From positions 1-64,000 of the forward strand of contig DASREE010000040.1 of the NCBI GenBank assembly GCA_035652235.1: DNA of 64,000 nt, written 5' to 3'. The stretch's first letter is position 1. The number at the start of each line of letters is the position of its first letter. The notes under the pieces were generated by a model. That model did no database searches. It saw only the letters and a program-made list of their open reading frames with translations, and had not been told where the DNA came from. Of this stretch, positions 1 to 7,535 are shown piece after piece. The position numbers and the translations under genes were made by a program. Origin of the DNA: PALSA-612 sp035652235 (lineage in GTDB: Bacteria; Actinomycetota; Thermoleophilia; Gaiellales; Gaiellaceae).

Positions 1-162
1 CCACATACGCGCGATCTGGGGCACGCTCATCAAGGTCGCCGAGGCAAGCAGGATCGAGGCCCGCTGCCTGGTCGAGGCGTGCTTCGCCGTCCGCGACAGC
101 CGCTTCAGCCGCTGCCCCTCATGCGGGGCAAGCTCACGCACGAACACCTCCGGGGGACGCAT
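1..162 (-). mobile_element. IS630-type transposase, N-terminal fragment (runs off window edge)
   Basis: The minus strand from 162 encodes 54 codons that continue past the window edge. The peptide begins MRPPEVFVRELAP and contains a helix-turn-helix-like stretch (RQRASILLASATLMSVPQIA), which resembles the DNA-binding start of IS630/Tc1-type transposases that bind IS ends for cut-and-paste transposition. An RBS-like GAGGAGG lies 5-11 bp before the ATG, so this is the natural start and not an internal ATG. The catalytic DDE region lies outside the window, so intactness cannot be judged. The 89 bp between it and leuS show no other gene. The family call rests on memory of the HTH pattern. Confidence 0.7.
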
Positions 163-251
163 CGACACCTCCTCGAGTCGCATGCGCCCAGATCCGACAG
201 CGACCGCGGAGGTCCCTCCAGGTTTCCCGTCAAACGTTTTGAGAGGCCGCA

Positions 252-2675
252 CTAGACGACGAGGTTGACGAGCTTGCGCGGGACGACGATCGCCTTGCGC
301 ACCGTCTTTCCGTCCACGTACGCGCGCACGCGGGGCGAGGCCTTCGCCCGCTCGACCAGCTCTTCCTCGGACAGGCCCGCCGCAACCTCGACGCGGTCGC
401 GCACCTTCCCGTTCACCTGCACGACCAGCTCGAACGTGTCCCGCTCCAGCATAGCCGGGTCGTACGACGGCCACGGCGTCTCCCACAGCCGCTTGTGCCC
501 GAGACGCTCCCACAGCTCCTCGGCGACGTGCGGCGCGTACGGCTGCACGAGGCTGACCGCCGTCTCCGCCGCGAAGCGGGCGGCCGGGTCGGCCACGCGC
601 GGCGACAGCTCGTTGACCAGCTCCATCACGGCCGAAATGGCCGTGTTGAAGGCGAAGCGGCGGCCGATGTCGTCCGTCACCTTGGCGATCGCGGCGTGCG
701 CCTTCTGCGCCAGCTCGCCCTCGGCCTTCCCGTCGAGCGGAGCCCGCTCGGCCACCTCGTTCACCACCCGCCACAGGCGGCGCAGGAAGCGGCTCATGCC
801 CTCCAGCCCCGAGTCCTTCCACTCCATGTCCTGGTCGGGCGGACCCATGAACAGGATGTACAGGCGGACGGCGTCCGCGCCGTGCTCGGCGACGAGCGCG
901 TCCGGCCCCTGCACGTTGCCCTTCGACTTCGACATCTTCGAGCCGCCCATCTGCACCCAGCCCTGGTGGAAGAGACGCGCGAACGGCTCGCGGAAGCCGA
1001 CCAGGCCGAGCTCGTTCAGCACGCGGACGAAGAAGCGAGAGTAGAGCAGGTGACCGGTGGCGTGGTCGATGCCGCCGATGTACTGGTCGATCGGACACCA
1101 GTAGTCGATCAGCCGCCGCCCGAACGGCTCGTCCGCGTTGCGCGGGTCGACGTAGCGCAGGTAGTACCAGGACGAGTCGACGAACGTGTCCATCGTGTCC
1201 GCCTCGCGCTTGGCCGGGCCACGGCAGCGCGGGCAGTCCACCTCCAGCCACGCCCGGTTGGAGGCGAGCGGCGGCACGCCCTTCGGGCGGTAGTCGTCGA
1301 CCTCGGGGAGCAGCACGGGCAGCTCGTCGTCCGGGACGGGAACGAGCCCGCACCGGCCACAGTGGACGATCGGGATTGGGCATCCCCAGTAGCGCTGGCG
1401 CGACATGCTCCAGTCGCGCAGCCGGTAGGAGACGGCCGGCCCGCCCTGCCCCCGCTCGCGCAGCCACTCGACGATCCGCCGCTTCGCCTCCGGCGAGGGC
1501 AGACCGGTGAACTGCCCGGAGTCGACGAGCACCTCGTCGTGGCTGTGCGCCGAGAACGCGCCCTCGGCCGGCGGCTCGCCGTCGCGCGGGCGGACGACGG
1601 CGCGCACGGGCAGGCCGAAGGTTTGCGCGAACTCGAAGTCGCGCTCGTCGTGCGCGGGCACGGCCATGATCGCGCCCGTGCCGTAGTCCATGAGCACGTA
1701 GTCGGCGACCCAGATCGGCAGCCGCTCGCCGTTCACCGGGTTGGTCGCGTAGTGGCCGGTGAAGACGCCCGTCTTCTCCTCCCCGGTCGCCCGCGCCTCG
1801 CCCCGCTTCGCCGCCGTCATGCGCGCGTAGGCGAGCACCTCCTCGCTGCCGATCTGCTCCACCAGCGGGTGCTCGGGCGCCAGGACGAAGAACGTCGCCC
1901 CGAACAGGGTGTCGGGCCGGGTCGTGAACACCGGCACGTCGATCCCCAGCTCGTCGATCCGGAAGACGACCTCTGCGCCCTCGCTCCGCCCGATCCAGTT
2001 GCGCTGGATGGCGATCGTCCGCTCCGGCCACTCGCCGCCCGGCGGCAGCTCGTACTCGAGCAGCTCGTCGGCGTAGGCGGTGATGCGCATGAACCACTGC
2101 TCCATGTTCCGTGCCTCGACGAGCGCACCGCAGCGCCAGCAGCGCCCGTCGACGACGTGCTCGTTCGACAGCACCGTCTGGTCGTTCGGGCACCAGTTCA
2201 CCGGCGCCGCCTTGCGATAGGCGAGCCCGCGCTCGAAGAAGCGCAGGAACAGCCACTGCGTCCAGCGGTAGAAGTCGGGCTCGTGCGCGGACACCTCGCG
2301 CTCCCAGTCGATCACCCAGCCCATCCGCTTCATCTGACGGCGGATGGCGGCGATGTTCCGCTCGACGATGTCGCGCGGATGCCCGCCCTCCTGGATGGCC
2401 GCGTTCTCGGCGGGCAGGCCGAACGAGTCGAAGCCCATCGGCCGCAGCACCGTCCAGCCGTTGCGGCGGCGGAAGTGGGTGAGAACGTCGCCCATCGTGT
2501 AGTTGAGGACGTGCCCCATGTGCAGCGTCCCGGACGGGTACGGGAGCATCTCGAGCTGGTACCAGTGGCGCTCCGGCTCGTTCCCCGGCTCCGGGTTCGG
2601 CGTCTGGAACGCGCGCTCGGCCTCCCAGACCGCCTGCCACTTCTGCTCGATTCGCTTCGGGTCGTACCGCTCCAT
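252..2675 (-). CDS. leuS: leucyl-tRNA synthetase
   Basis: Class I aminoacyl-tRNA synthetase that charges tRNA-Leu in the cytoplasm. The start is the ATG at 2675 (MERYDPKRIEQKW), where family similarity begins; the reading frame stays open further upstream but only with low-complexity sequence. The product is 807 residues, slightly shorter than the E. coli enzyme. The HIGH signature reads HMGH at residues 52-55 and KMSKS is at 580-584. Between them are the editing domain (TTRPDT motif) and two pairs of Cys in the zinc-binding insertion (CPNDQ...CWRCG). The C-terminal anticodon-binding part ends with the usual VQVNGKVRDRVEV segment. It is transcribed alone, divergent from lysA, and an intrinsic-terminator-like hairpin lies 27 bp before the start, suggesting attenuation. 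Confidence 0.97.
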   Translation of the reverse strand: MERYDPKRIEQKWQAVWEAERAFQTPNPEPGNEPERHWYQLEMLPYPSGTLHMGHVLNYTMGDVLTHFRRRNGWTVLRPMGFDSFGLPAENAAIQEGGHPRDIVERNIAAIRRQMKRMGWVIDWEREVSAHEPDFYRWTQWLFLRFFERGLAYRKAAPVNWCPNDQTVLSNEHVVDGRCWRCGALVEARNMEQWFMRITAYADELLEYELPPGGEWPERTIAIQRNWIGRSEGAEVVFRIDELGIDVPVFTTRPDTLFGATFFVLAPEHPLVEQIGSEEVLAYARMTAAKRGEARATGEEKTGVFTGHYATNPVNGERLPIWVADYVLMDYGTGAIMAVPAHDERDFEFAQTFGLPVRAVVRPRDGEPPAEGAFSAHSHDEVLVDSGQFTGLPSPEAKRRIVEWLRERGQGGPAVSYRLRDWSMSRQRYWGCPIPIVHCGRCGLVPVPDDELPVLLPEVDDYRPKGVPPLASNRAWLEVDCPRCRGPAKREADTMDTFVDSSWYYLRYVDPRNADEPFGRRLIDYWCPIDQYIGGIDHATGHLLYSRFFVRVLNELGLVGFREPFARLFHQGWVQMGGSKMSKSKGNVQGPDALVAEHGADAVRLYILFMGPPDQDMEWKDSGLEGMSRFLRRLWRVVNEVAERAPLDGKAEGELAQKAHAAIAKVTDDIGRRFAFNTAISAVMELVNELSPRVADPAARFAAETAVSLVQPYAPHVAEELWERLGHKRLWETPWPSYDPAMLERDTFELVVQVNGKVRDRVEVAAGLSEEELVERAKASPRVRAYVDGKTVRKAIVVPRKLVNLVV

Positions 2676-2701
2676 GTCGTCCCTCGACCGTTCCCGGGGA
2701 C

Positions 2702-2725
2702 AAAAAAACCTCTCGAAACGAGAGG
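2702..2725 (-). terminator. attenuator-like intrinsic terminator in the leuS leader
   Basis: Read on the minus strand: CCTCTCG, loop TTT, CGAGAGG, then seven T. This is a perfect 7-bp stem with a U-tract. It lies between the only available upstream region (divergent lysA starts at 2824) and the leuS ATG at 2675, so it would stop leuS transcription before the gene. That is the arrangement of a leader attenuator. A TACACT hexamer about 75 bp upstream of it (minus strand) is a candidate -10. I could not find a convincing T-box consensus or a Leu-rich leader peptide in the short leader. Confidence 0.7.
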
Positions 2726-2810
2726 CCAGGGGAAGCTCGGCGGCGGCGCCGCGTTCGCTTCCCGGGCTACGTAAGCTCGCGCTGCATCCGTCGCGCAGTG
2801 TAGCGCCTGC

Positions 2811-2816
2811 TAGCGT
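2811..2816 (+). promoter_or_regulatory. -10 element of lysA (leaderless)
   Basis: TAGCGT ends 7 bp before the lysA ATG at 2824, so transcription would start at or next to the start codon. The same spacing recurs at many genes in the window. Confidence 0.5.
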
Positions 2817-2823
2817 CGCCGTC

Positions 2824-4092
2824 ATGCAGCTGGGCGACCTCCTCCCGGACACGGCGGCGCTCGAAGGTGGGGAGCTGGCGATCGGCGGCGTGCGGCTGTC
2901 CGCCCTCGCGGACGAGTTCGGCACGCCCCTCGTCGTGTACTGCGAGGAGACCCTGCGCGCGCGGGCCCGAGAGTACCGCGCGGCGGCGCCGGAGGCGGTC
3001 TGCCTGTACGGCTCGAAGGCCTTTCCGAACGTCGCCCTCCTGCGGCTGTTCGCGGAGGAGGGGCTGGGGGCGGACGTGTCCACGCTCGGCGAGCTCGAGT
3101 TCGCCCTCCACGCGGGGGTGCCCCCCTCGCGCATCGTCGTGCACGGCAACAACAAGTCGGACGAGGAGCTTCGCCGCGCCGCGGAGGTCGGCGTCTGGCT
3201 CGTCGTCCTCGACTCGCTCGAGGAGGCCCCGCGGGCCCTGCGCGCGCAGGTCGAGCGCGTGCTCGTGCGGGTGACGCCGGGGATCGACCCGGACACGCAC
3301 GACGCCATCAAGACCGGGCACCGCGGCTCGAAGTTCGGGCTGCCCCCCGCCGACGCCATGCTGACGATCGACAGCGCCGCCCGGGCCGGCCTCGACGTGC
3401 AAGGGCTGCACGTCCACCTCGGCTCGCAGCTCCTCGACGTCGCCCCGGCGCGCTTCTCGGTCGACTGGCTCGCCGGATTCGCCGCCGAGTGCCGCTCCGA
3501 GATCGGCTGGACGCCGCGCGTGCTCGACGTGGGCGGCGGTCTCGGCATCCGCTACGTCCCGGACGACGGAGCGCCGTCGATCCACGACTTCGTGCGGGCG
3601 ATCGCGGAGCGCGTCGAGCGCGCGTGGAGACTGCACGCGCTGCCCGGCCCCCAGGTCGTCTTCGAGCCGGGCCGCTCGCTCGTCGGCGAGGCCGGCGTCA
3701 CGCTCTACCGCGTCGGCGTCGTCAAGCACGCGAGCGAGACGACGACGTTCGTCGCCGTCGACGGCGGCATGTCGGACAACCCGCGGCCACAGCTGTACGA
3801 GGCGCGCTTCAGCTGCCTGCTCGCGAACCGCGCCGACGACGAGCCCGCAGGCTGGTACACGGTCTGCGGCAAGCACTGCGAGTCGGGCGACGTGCTGATC
3901 GACCGTGCCCTGCTCCCGGAGCCGTCCCCCGGCGACCTGCTCGCCGTCGCGGCCACCGGCGCGTACACGCTCGGCATGAGCTCGAACTACAACGCCGTCC
4001 CGCGGCCGGCCGCCGTGCTCGTCGGCGCCGGCCAGGCGCGGCTGATCAGGCGGCGCGAGACGGTCGACGACCTGCTCGCGCTGGAAGCCTGA
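2824..4092 (+). CDS. lysA: diaminopimelate decarboxylase
   Basis: PLP enzyme that decarboxylates meso-diaminopimelate to L-lysine, the last step of lysine synthesis. The product has 422 residues, the normal family length. The PLP lysine is in YGSKAFPN (about residue 60). The glycine-rich phosphate-binding motif is VLDVGGGLGIRY, followed by FEPGRSLV and the C-terminal substrate and dimer motif VCGKHCESGD. The tail GAYTLGMSSNYNAVPRP is typical of group IV decarboxylases. The start is an ATG with no Shine-Dalgarno sequence but with a -10 hexamer just upstream. It is monocistronic, divergent from leuS; a separate promoter serves the oxidoreductase downstream. Confidence 0.95.
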   Translation: MQLGDLLPDTAALEGGELAIGGVRLSALADEFGTPLVVYCEETLRARAREYRAAAPEAVCLYGSKAFPNVALLRLFAEEGLGADVSTLGELEFALHAGVPPSRIVVHGNNKSDEELRRAAEVGVWLVVLDSLEEAPRALRAQVERVLVRVTPGIDPDTHDAIKTGHRGSKFGLPPADAMLTIDSAARAGLDVQGLHVHLGSQLLDVAPARFSVDWLAGFAAECRSEIGWTPRVLDVGGGLGIRYVPDDGAPSIHDFVRAIAERVERAWRLHALPGPQVVFEPGRSLVGEAGVTLYRVGVVKHASETTTFVAVDGGMSDNPRPQLYEARFSCLLANRADDEPAGWYTVCGKHCESGDVLIDRALLPEPSPGDLLAVAATGAYTLGMSSNYNAVPRPAAVLVGAGQARLIRRRETVDDLLALEA

Positions 4093-4185
4093 GCCGAGGG
4101 CCCGAGCCGGCGGCCGGGGCGGGGGCGAGCGTTCGCGCTGGCCCGGAAGCGGACCGTTCGCCGACGTCGGCTGAGCCCCGGCCGC

Positions 4186-4191
4186 TAGGGT
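4186..4191 (+). promoter_or_regulatory. -10 element of the FrnE-like gene (leaderless)
   Basis: TAGGGT followed by an 8-bp spacer and GTG at 4200. It places the start of transcription at the GTG that lies upstream of the in-frame TGA at 4236, which supports translation beginning before that TGA. Confidence 0.5.
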
Positions 4192-4199
4192 CCCGCGTC

Positions 4200-4808
4200 G
4201 TGGCGCACGACGTCCTCGTCTGGTCGGACTACATCTGACCGTTCTGCCGGCTCGGCCAGCCGACGGCCGAGTGGCTCGCGCGCCGGTTCGGCGCCGAGGT
4301 GACCTGGCTGCCGTTCGACCTGCACCCGGAGTACCCGCGCGAGGGAATCCCCCGCTCGCAGCTCCACGCGCGCTACGGCGAGGCGTTCCACGACCGGCTG
4401 CGGCAGCGGTTCGCCGAGCAGGGCCTCGTCTACAACCCGCCGCCGGAGGTGGTGCCGAACACGATGCAGGCGCTGCGCGTGACCGAGCTGGCGCGCGAGC
4501 GCGGCCTGCACGCGCGCGTCCACGACCGGCTGATGGACGCGTACTGGGCCGAGGCGCGCAACATCGGCGACCCCGACGAGCTGACGGCGCTGGCGGTCGA
4601 GGCCGGGCTCGACCAGGCCGACGTGCGGGCGGTGATCGAGGGAGACGCCTACCGCGACGTCGTCGCCGGGCTGACGGCGCAGGCCGTCTCGATCGGGATC
4701 ACGGGCGTGCCCGCCTTCCTGCTCGACCGCCGGCTGCTCGTCCTCGGCGCCCAGCCGCGGGCGGTGTTCGAGCAGGCGCTGAGCGAAGCCCGACAGGATG
4801 GCTCGTGA
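4200..4808 (+). CDS. DsbA/FrnE-family thiol oxidoreductase, probable selenoprotein (TGA = Sec13)
   Basis: From GTG 4200 the frame reads VAHDVLVWSDYI, then TGA (4236-4238), then PFCRLG, and stays open to TGA 4806-4808: 202 residues if the TGA is read through. In FrnE/DsbA proteins this position is the first Cys of a CPFC/CPWC redox site (consensus SDxxCPxCxxG), so the site here is U-P-F-C. The rest is typical of the family: a FDLHPEYPREG segment, a helical insertion and a C-terminal GITGVPAFLLD loop with the cis-proline, then VLGAQP. A 7-bp hairpin with a 7-nt loop begins 12 nt after the TGA, as expected of a bacterial SECIS. The family transfers electrons or isomerises disulfides in the cytoplasm. 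The alternative is a nonsense mutation, but its exact position at the catalytic Cys and the otherwise intact frame argue against it. No sel genes are in the window. Confidence 0.8.
4236..4271 (+). promoter_or_regulatory. SECIS-like stem-loop following the in-frame TGA
   Basis: TGA at 4236-4238 is followed by a perfect stem CTCGGCC (4251-4257), loop AGCCGAC (4258-4264), GGCCGAG (4265-4271). A GCC/GGC extension beyond a small internal loop is also possible. The apical loop starts 19 nt after the TGA and has G at its second position. Both fit the published general description of bacterial SECIS elements (loop about 16-37 nt from UGA, with a G among the first two loop bases). High GC makes chance hairpins common, so the stem alone is weak evidence; its spacing and the coding context make it meaningful. 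Confidence 0.6.
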
Positions 4809-5144
4809 CCGCCGCGTCCGCGTCCGGACGACCGTGCCTGCCTCCCCGTTCGCGCGAGCCGGGCCGGGCCGACCCGCTCGCGCGCCGCCTACGGGCGACG
4901 CGGCCTTCGGGTTTTCCACAGGTCGCAGCTGCGGGTTGACACCAGTCAGCCAGCGTGGCTGCGCTGATGCCGTCCAACACCGCCCCCTGTCAGGGTCCCG
5001 CGCCGTGGGGCCGTCAGCCACACCGAAGCCGCGGCCGGCGCCGGGAGGCCGGCGCGGGCTCCTGCGACATGCTCCTGCGCAGACGGGAGACGATCCGTGA
5101 TGTGCCTACAATGTGCACGTCTCCCTTCGAGCGGTGGACGCAGC
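4809..5144 (+). other. 336-bp intergenic region upstream of the sensor kinase, with candidate -10
   Basis: No gene is supported here. A TACAAT hexamer at 5107-5112 lies 32 bp before the kinase ATG at 5145 and is the best -10 candidate; no good -35 is visible. GC-rich inverted repeats around 5030-5055 could act as a terminator for the upstream oxidoreductase, but they lack a T-tract. I saw no recognisable riboswitch core or tRNA. Confidence 0.35.
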
Positions 5145-7535
5145 ATGGCCGGTCAGTCCCGATCGAGACGCGAAGAGCACGACGCCGCAGGAGGCATCGT
5201 TCTCGCGGTAGACGACGACCTGCCGGAGCACGAGCTGGTCGTGTCCGCGCTTCGCCGGGCGGGCTACCAGGTCGTTGCCCGCCCGCCGGCCGTCGCTCCG
5301 GATTGTGCTCCGCCTGCGCACGTGTCGCTCGTCGTCTCGGACGCGTCCACCCTCCGCGCCGAGCTCCTCGACGGCGACACCGGCCGCCACCTGCCGCGGC
5401 TCGTGCTCACGGCCGCGCTCGGCCCGCCGGAGATCGAGGCGCTCGAGCGGCTGTGGCCGTCCACCCGCTGGCTGCGGCGGCCGGTCGCGCCCGCGGCCGT
5501 CGTCCGGGGCGTGCGCCGGGCGCTCGCCCAGGCGGCCGTGCCCGAGCGCCCCGAGAGCCCCGCCCAGGCCGAGGCGCTCAGCCGCCTCGTCCGCGGCCTC
5601 GCCCTGCGCCTGGACGACGCCGAGGCGCGGGCGCGCGCGGGCGAGGCCCGCGCCGAGCGGGCGGAAGCCCTCGCCTCGCTCGCCCGCGCGGCCGCGTCGG
5701 GATCGCCGTTCGGCGAGCTCGCACGGCGGGCCGCCGACGCCGTCGCCCGCTGCCTGCGCACCGAGCCCGTGGCGGTGTTCCTCCGCGACGGCGAGGGCGG
5801 CCTCGCGCTCGCCGCCGGCATCGGCTGGGACGGCCGCGGCACGAACGGCCCGTCGCCCACGCCCGCCTCGCAGCCGCCGGGAGTCGTCTCCGGCGTAGAC
5901 GTGCTCATCCGCCTCGGTCCCGAGCCCGTCGGCATGCTCGGCGCCTACTCGCGGACGGCGCGCGCGTTCGCCGCCACGGAGCGGACGTGGCTCGAGGCGG
6001 TCGCCGGCGTCCTCGCGCAGGCGGCCGCGAACGAGCGCTCCGAGTCCGAGCGCGAGCACGAGCACGAGCGGGCCGTGCTCGAGCTCGAGGCGACCGAACA
6101 GGCCTTCCGCGGCGTCGTCGAGTCGGCGCCGGACGCGATCGTCGCTGTCGACCGCAGCGGAACGATCACGCTCGCCAACCGACAGGTCGAGCGCGTGTTC
6201 GGCTACCGGCCGGAGGAGCTGATCGGGCAGCCGGTCGAGCTGCTCGTCCCCGAGCGTCTCCGCGAGCTCCACGTCCGCGAGCGGGCCGAGTATGCCGAGC
6301 ACCCACGGGTGCGGTCGCACGGAAGCGGCCTCGAGCTCGTCGGCCGCCGCAAGGACGGGAGCACGTTCCCCGCCGAGATCCGCCTCGCCCCGATGAGGGC
6401 GGGCGAGGAGACGGCCGTCGTCAGCCTGATCAGCGACGCCACCCGGGCGCGCGCCCGGGAGCAGGCGCTGAAGCGAAGCGAGGAGCGGCTGCGGCTCGCG
6501 CTCGAGGCCGGACGCATGGTCGTCTGGGACCGCGACCTGCGCACCGGAGAGGTCGTCGCGCTCAGCTTCGGCGACCACCTGGCCGAGAGTCACCTGTCGG
6601 CCCTCACCTCGCTCGAGGCGCTGCTCGAGGCCACGCATCCCGACGACCGCGCCGCCCTGCGCGACGCGCTCGCGGAGGACACCGCCATCGGTGCCGGCCG
6701 CCAGGTCGAGTTCCGCGTGCTCGGCGCCGACGGCTCCGTCGGCTGGCTTGCCGCCACCACCGGCGTCCTCCACGAGGGCCGCCAGGCCGTGCGCCAGGTG
6801 ACCGTCTTCAGCGACGTGACCGCGAGGCGCAGAGCCGAGGCCGCCCTGCGCGTCGTGGACGAGCAGCGGCGGGCGCTCCTCGCCAGGCTCGTGCAGGCGC
6901 AGGAGGAGGAGCGGATGCGAATCGCCACCGACATCCACGACGACTCCGTGCAGGTGATGACCGCGCTCGTCATCCGGCTGGGCAGCCTGTGCCAGAGCCT
7001 TCACGACCCGGAGCTGCGCGACGCCCTCGAGGGCATCGAGCAGACGGCGCGGGCCACGATCGCACGCCTGCGGGCGCTGATGTTCGACCTCCGTCCGGCC
7101 GTGCTCGACCACGGCGGCCTTGCCCCGGCGCTGCGCATGTACCTCGGCCACGCCGTCGGCGACCGGGAGATCGAGTACGACGTACGCGGGGAGTCGGCCG
7201 ACGAGCCCGGCACAATGGCGAGGACGATCCTCTTCCGGATCGCGCAGGAGGCGATTGCGAACGTGATCAAGCACGCAGGGGCGACCAGGATCGGCGTCGA
7301 GCTGGCGGCGTGCGAGGGCGGCACGCGCGTCCGGGTCACCGACGACGGCTGCGGCTTCGACCCCGCCGAGGCAAGCGACTCCCCGGGGCATCTCGGCCTC
7401 GCCTCGATGCGGGAGCGCGCCGAGCAGAGCGGCGGCTGGTGGCGGGTCGAGTCGGCACCCGGTCTCGGCACCACCGTCGAGTTCTACGTCCCCGAGCAGA
7501 GCTCGCTCGTCGGCGCGGCATTCGCCGCGCCGTGA
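5145..7535 (+). CDS. cytosolic sensor histidine kinase (pseudo-receiver, GAF, PAS, PAS, HisKA_3, HATPase)
   Basis: A 796-residue NarL-type sensor kinase with no membrane segment. Residues about 20-130 form a receiver-like domain (VLAVDDD) in which the conserved Lys-Pro is Arg-Pro. It is followed by a GAF-like domain (about 150-270), a PAS domain (about 320-434, VESAPDAIVAVD...FGYRPEEL), a second PAS (about 444-562) and a HisKA_3 dimerisation domain with the phospho-acceptor His598 in DIHDDSVQ. The C-terminal ATPase domain has the N-box ANVIKHA and the G1 box DDGCGFD. ATG 5145 is chosen because similarity begins just after it and a -10 lies upstream. It overlaps the next gene by GTGA, so the receiver-EAL protein is its likely phosphorylation partner. 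The input signal is unknown. Confidence 0.85.
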   Translation: MAGQSRSRREEHDAAGGIVLAVDDDLPEHELVVSALRRAGYQVVARPPAVAPDCAPPAHVSLVVSDASTLRAELLDGDTGRHLPRLVLTAALGPPEIEALERLWPSTRWLRRPVAPAAVVRGVRRALAQAAVPERPESPAQAEALSRLVRGLALRLDDAEARARAGEARAERAEALASLARAAASGSPFGELARRAADAVARCLRTEPVAVFLRDGEGGLALAAGIGWDGRGTNGPSPTPASQPPGVVSGVDVLIRLGPEPVGMLGAYSRTARAFAATERTWLEAVAGVLAQAAANERSESEREHEHERAVLELEATEQAFRGVVESAPDAIVAVDRSGTITLANRQVERVFGYRPEELIGQPVELLVPERLRELHVRERAEYAEHPRVRSHGSGLELVGRRKDGSTFPAEIRLAPMRAGEETAVVSLISDATRARAREQALKRSEERLRLALEAGRMVVWDRDLRTGEVVALSFGDHLAESHLSALTSLEALLEATHPDDRAALRDALAEDTAIGAGRQVEFRVLGADGSVGWLAATTGVLHEGRQAVRQVTVFSDVTARRRAEAALRVVDEQRRALLARLVQAQEEERMRIATDIHDDSVQVMTALVIRLGSLCQSLHDPELRDALEGIEQTARATIARLRALMFDLRPAVLDHGGLAPALRMYLGHAVGDREIEYDVRGESADEPGTMARTILFRIAQEAIANVIKHAGATRIGVELAACEGGTRVRVTDDGCGFDPAEASDSPGHLGLASMRERAEQSGGWWRVESAPGLGTTVEFYVPEQSSLVGAAFAAP

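Noticed and set aside
495..2774. 759-codon plus-strand frame opposite leuS
   Set aside because: Low-complexity Arg/Ala/Val-rich shadow of the leuS codons with no domain; leuS has all family motifs.
4299..4808. FrnE-like protein starting at the internal GTG 4299
   Set aside because: This start omits the first strand and the redox motif encoded upstream in the same frame; the leaderless promoter and family N-terminus point to GTG 4200 with TGA read as Sec.
4809..5144. c-di-GMP riboswitch or tRNA-Sec in the gap before the kinase
   Set aside because: I found no riboswitch core and no TCA anticodon loop context; only GC-rich inverted repeats.
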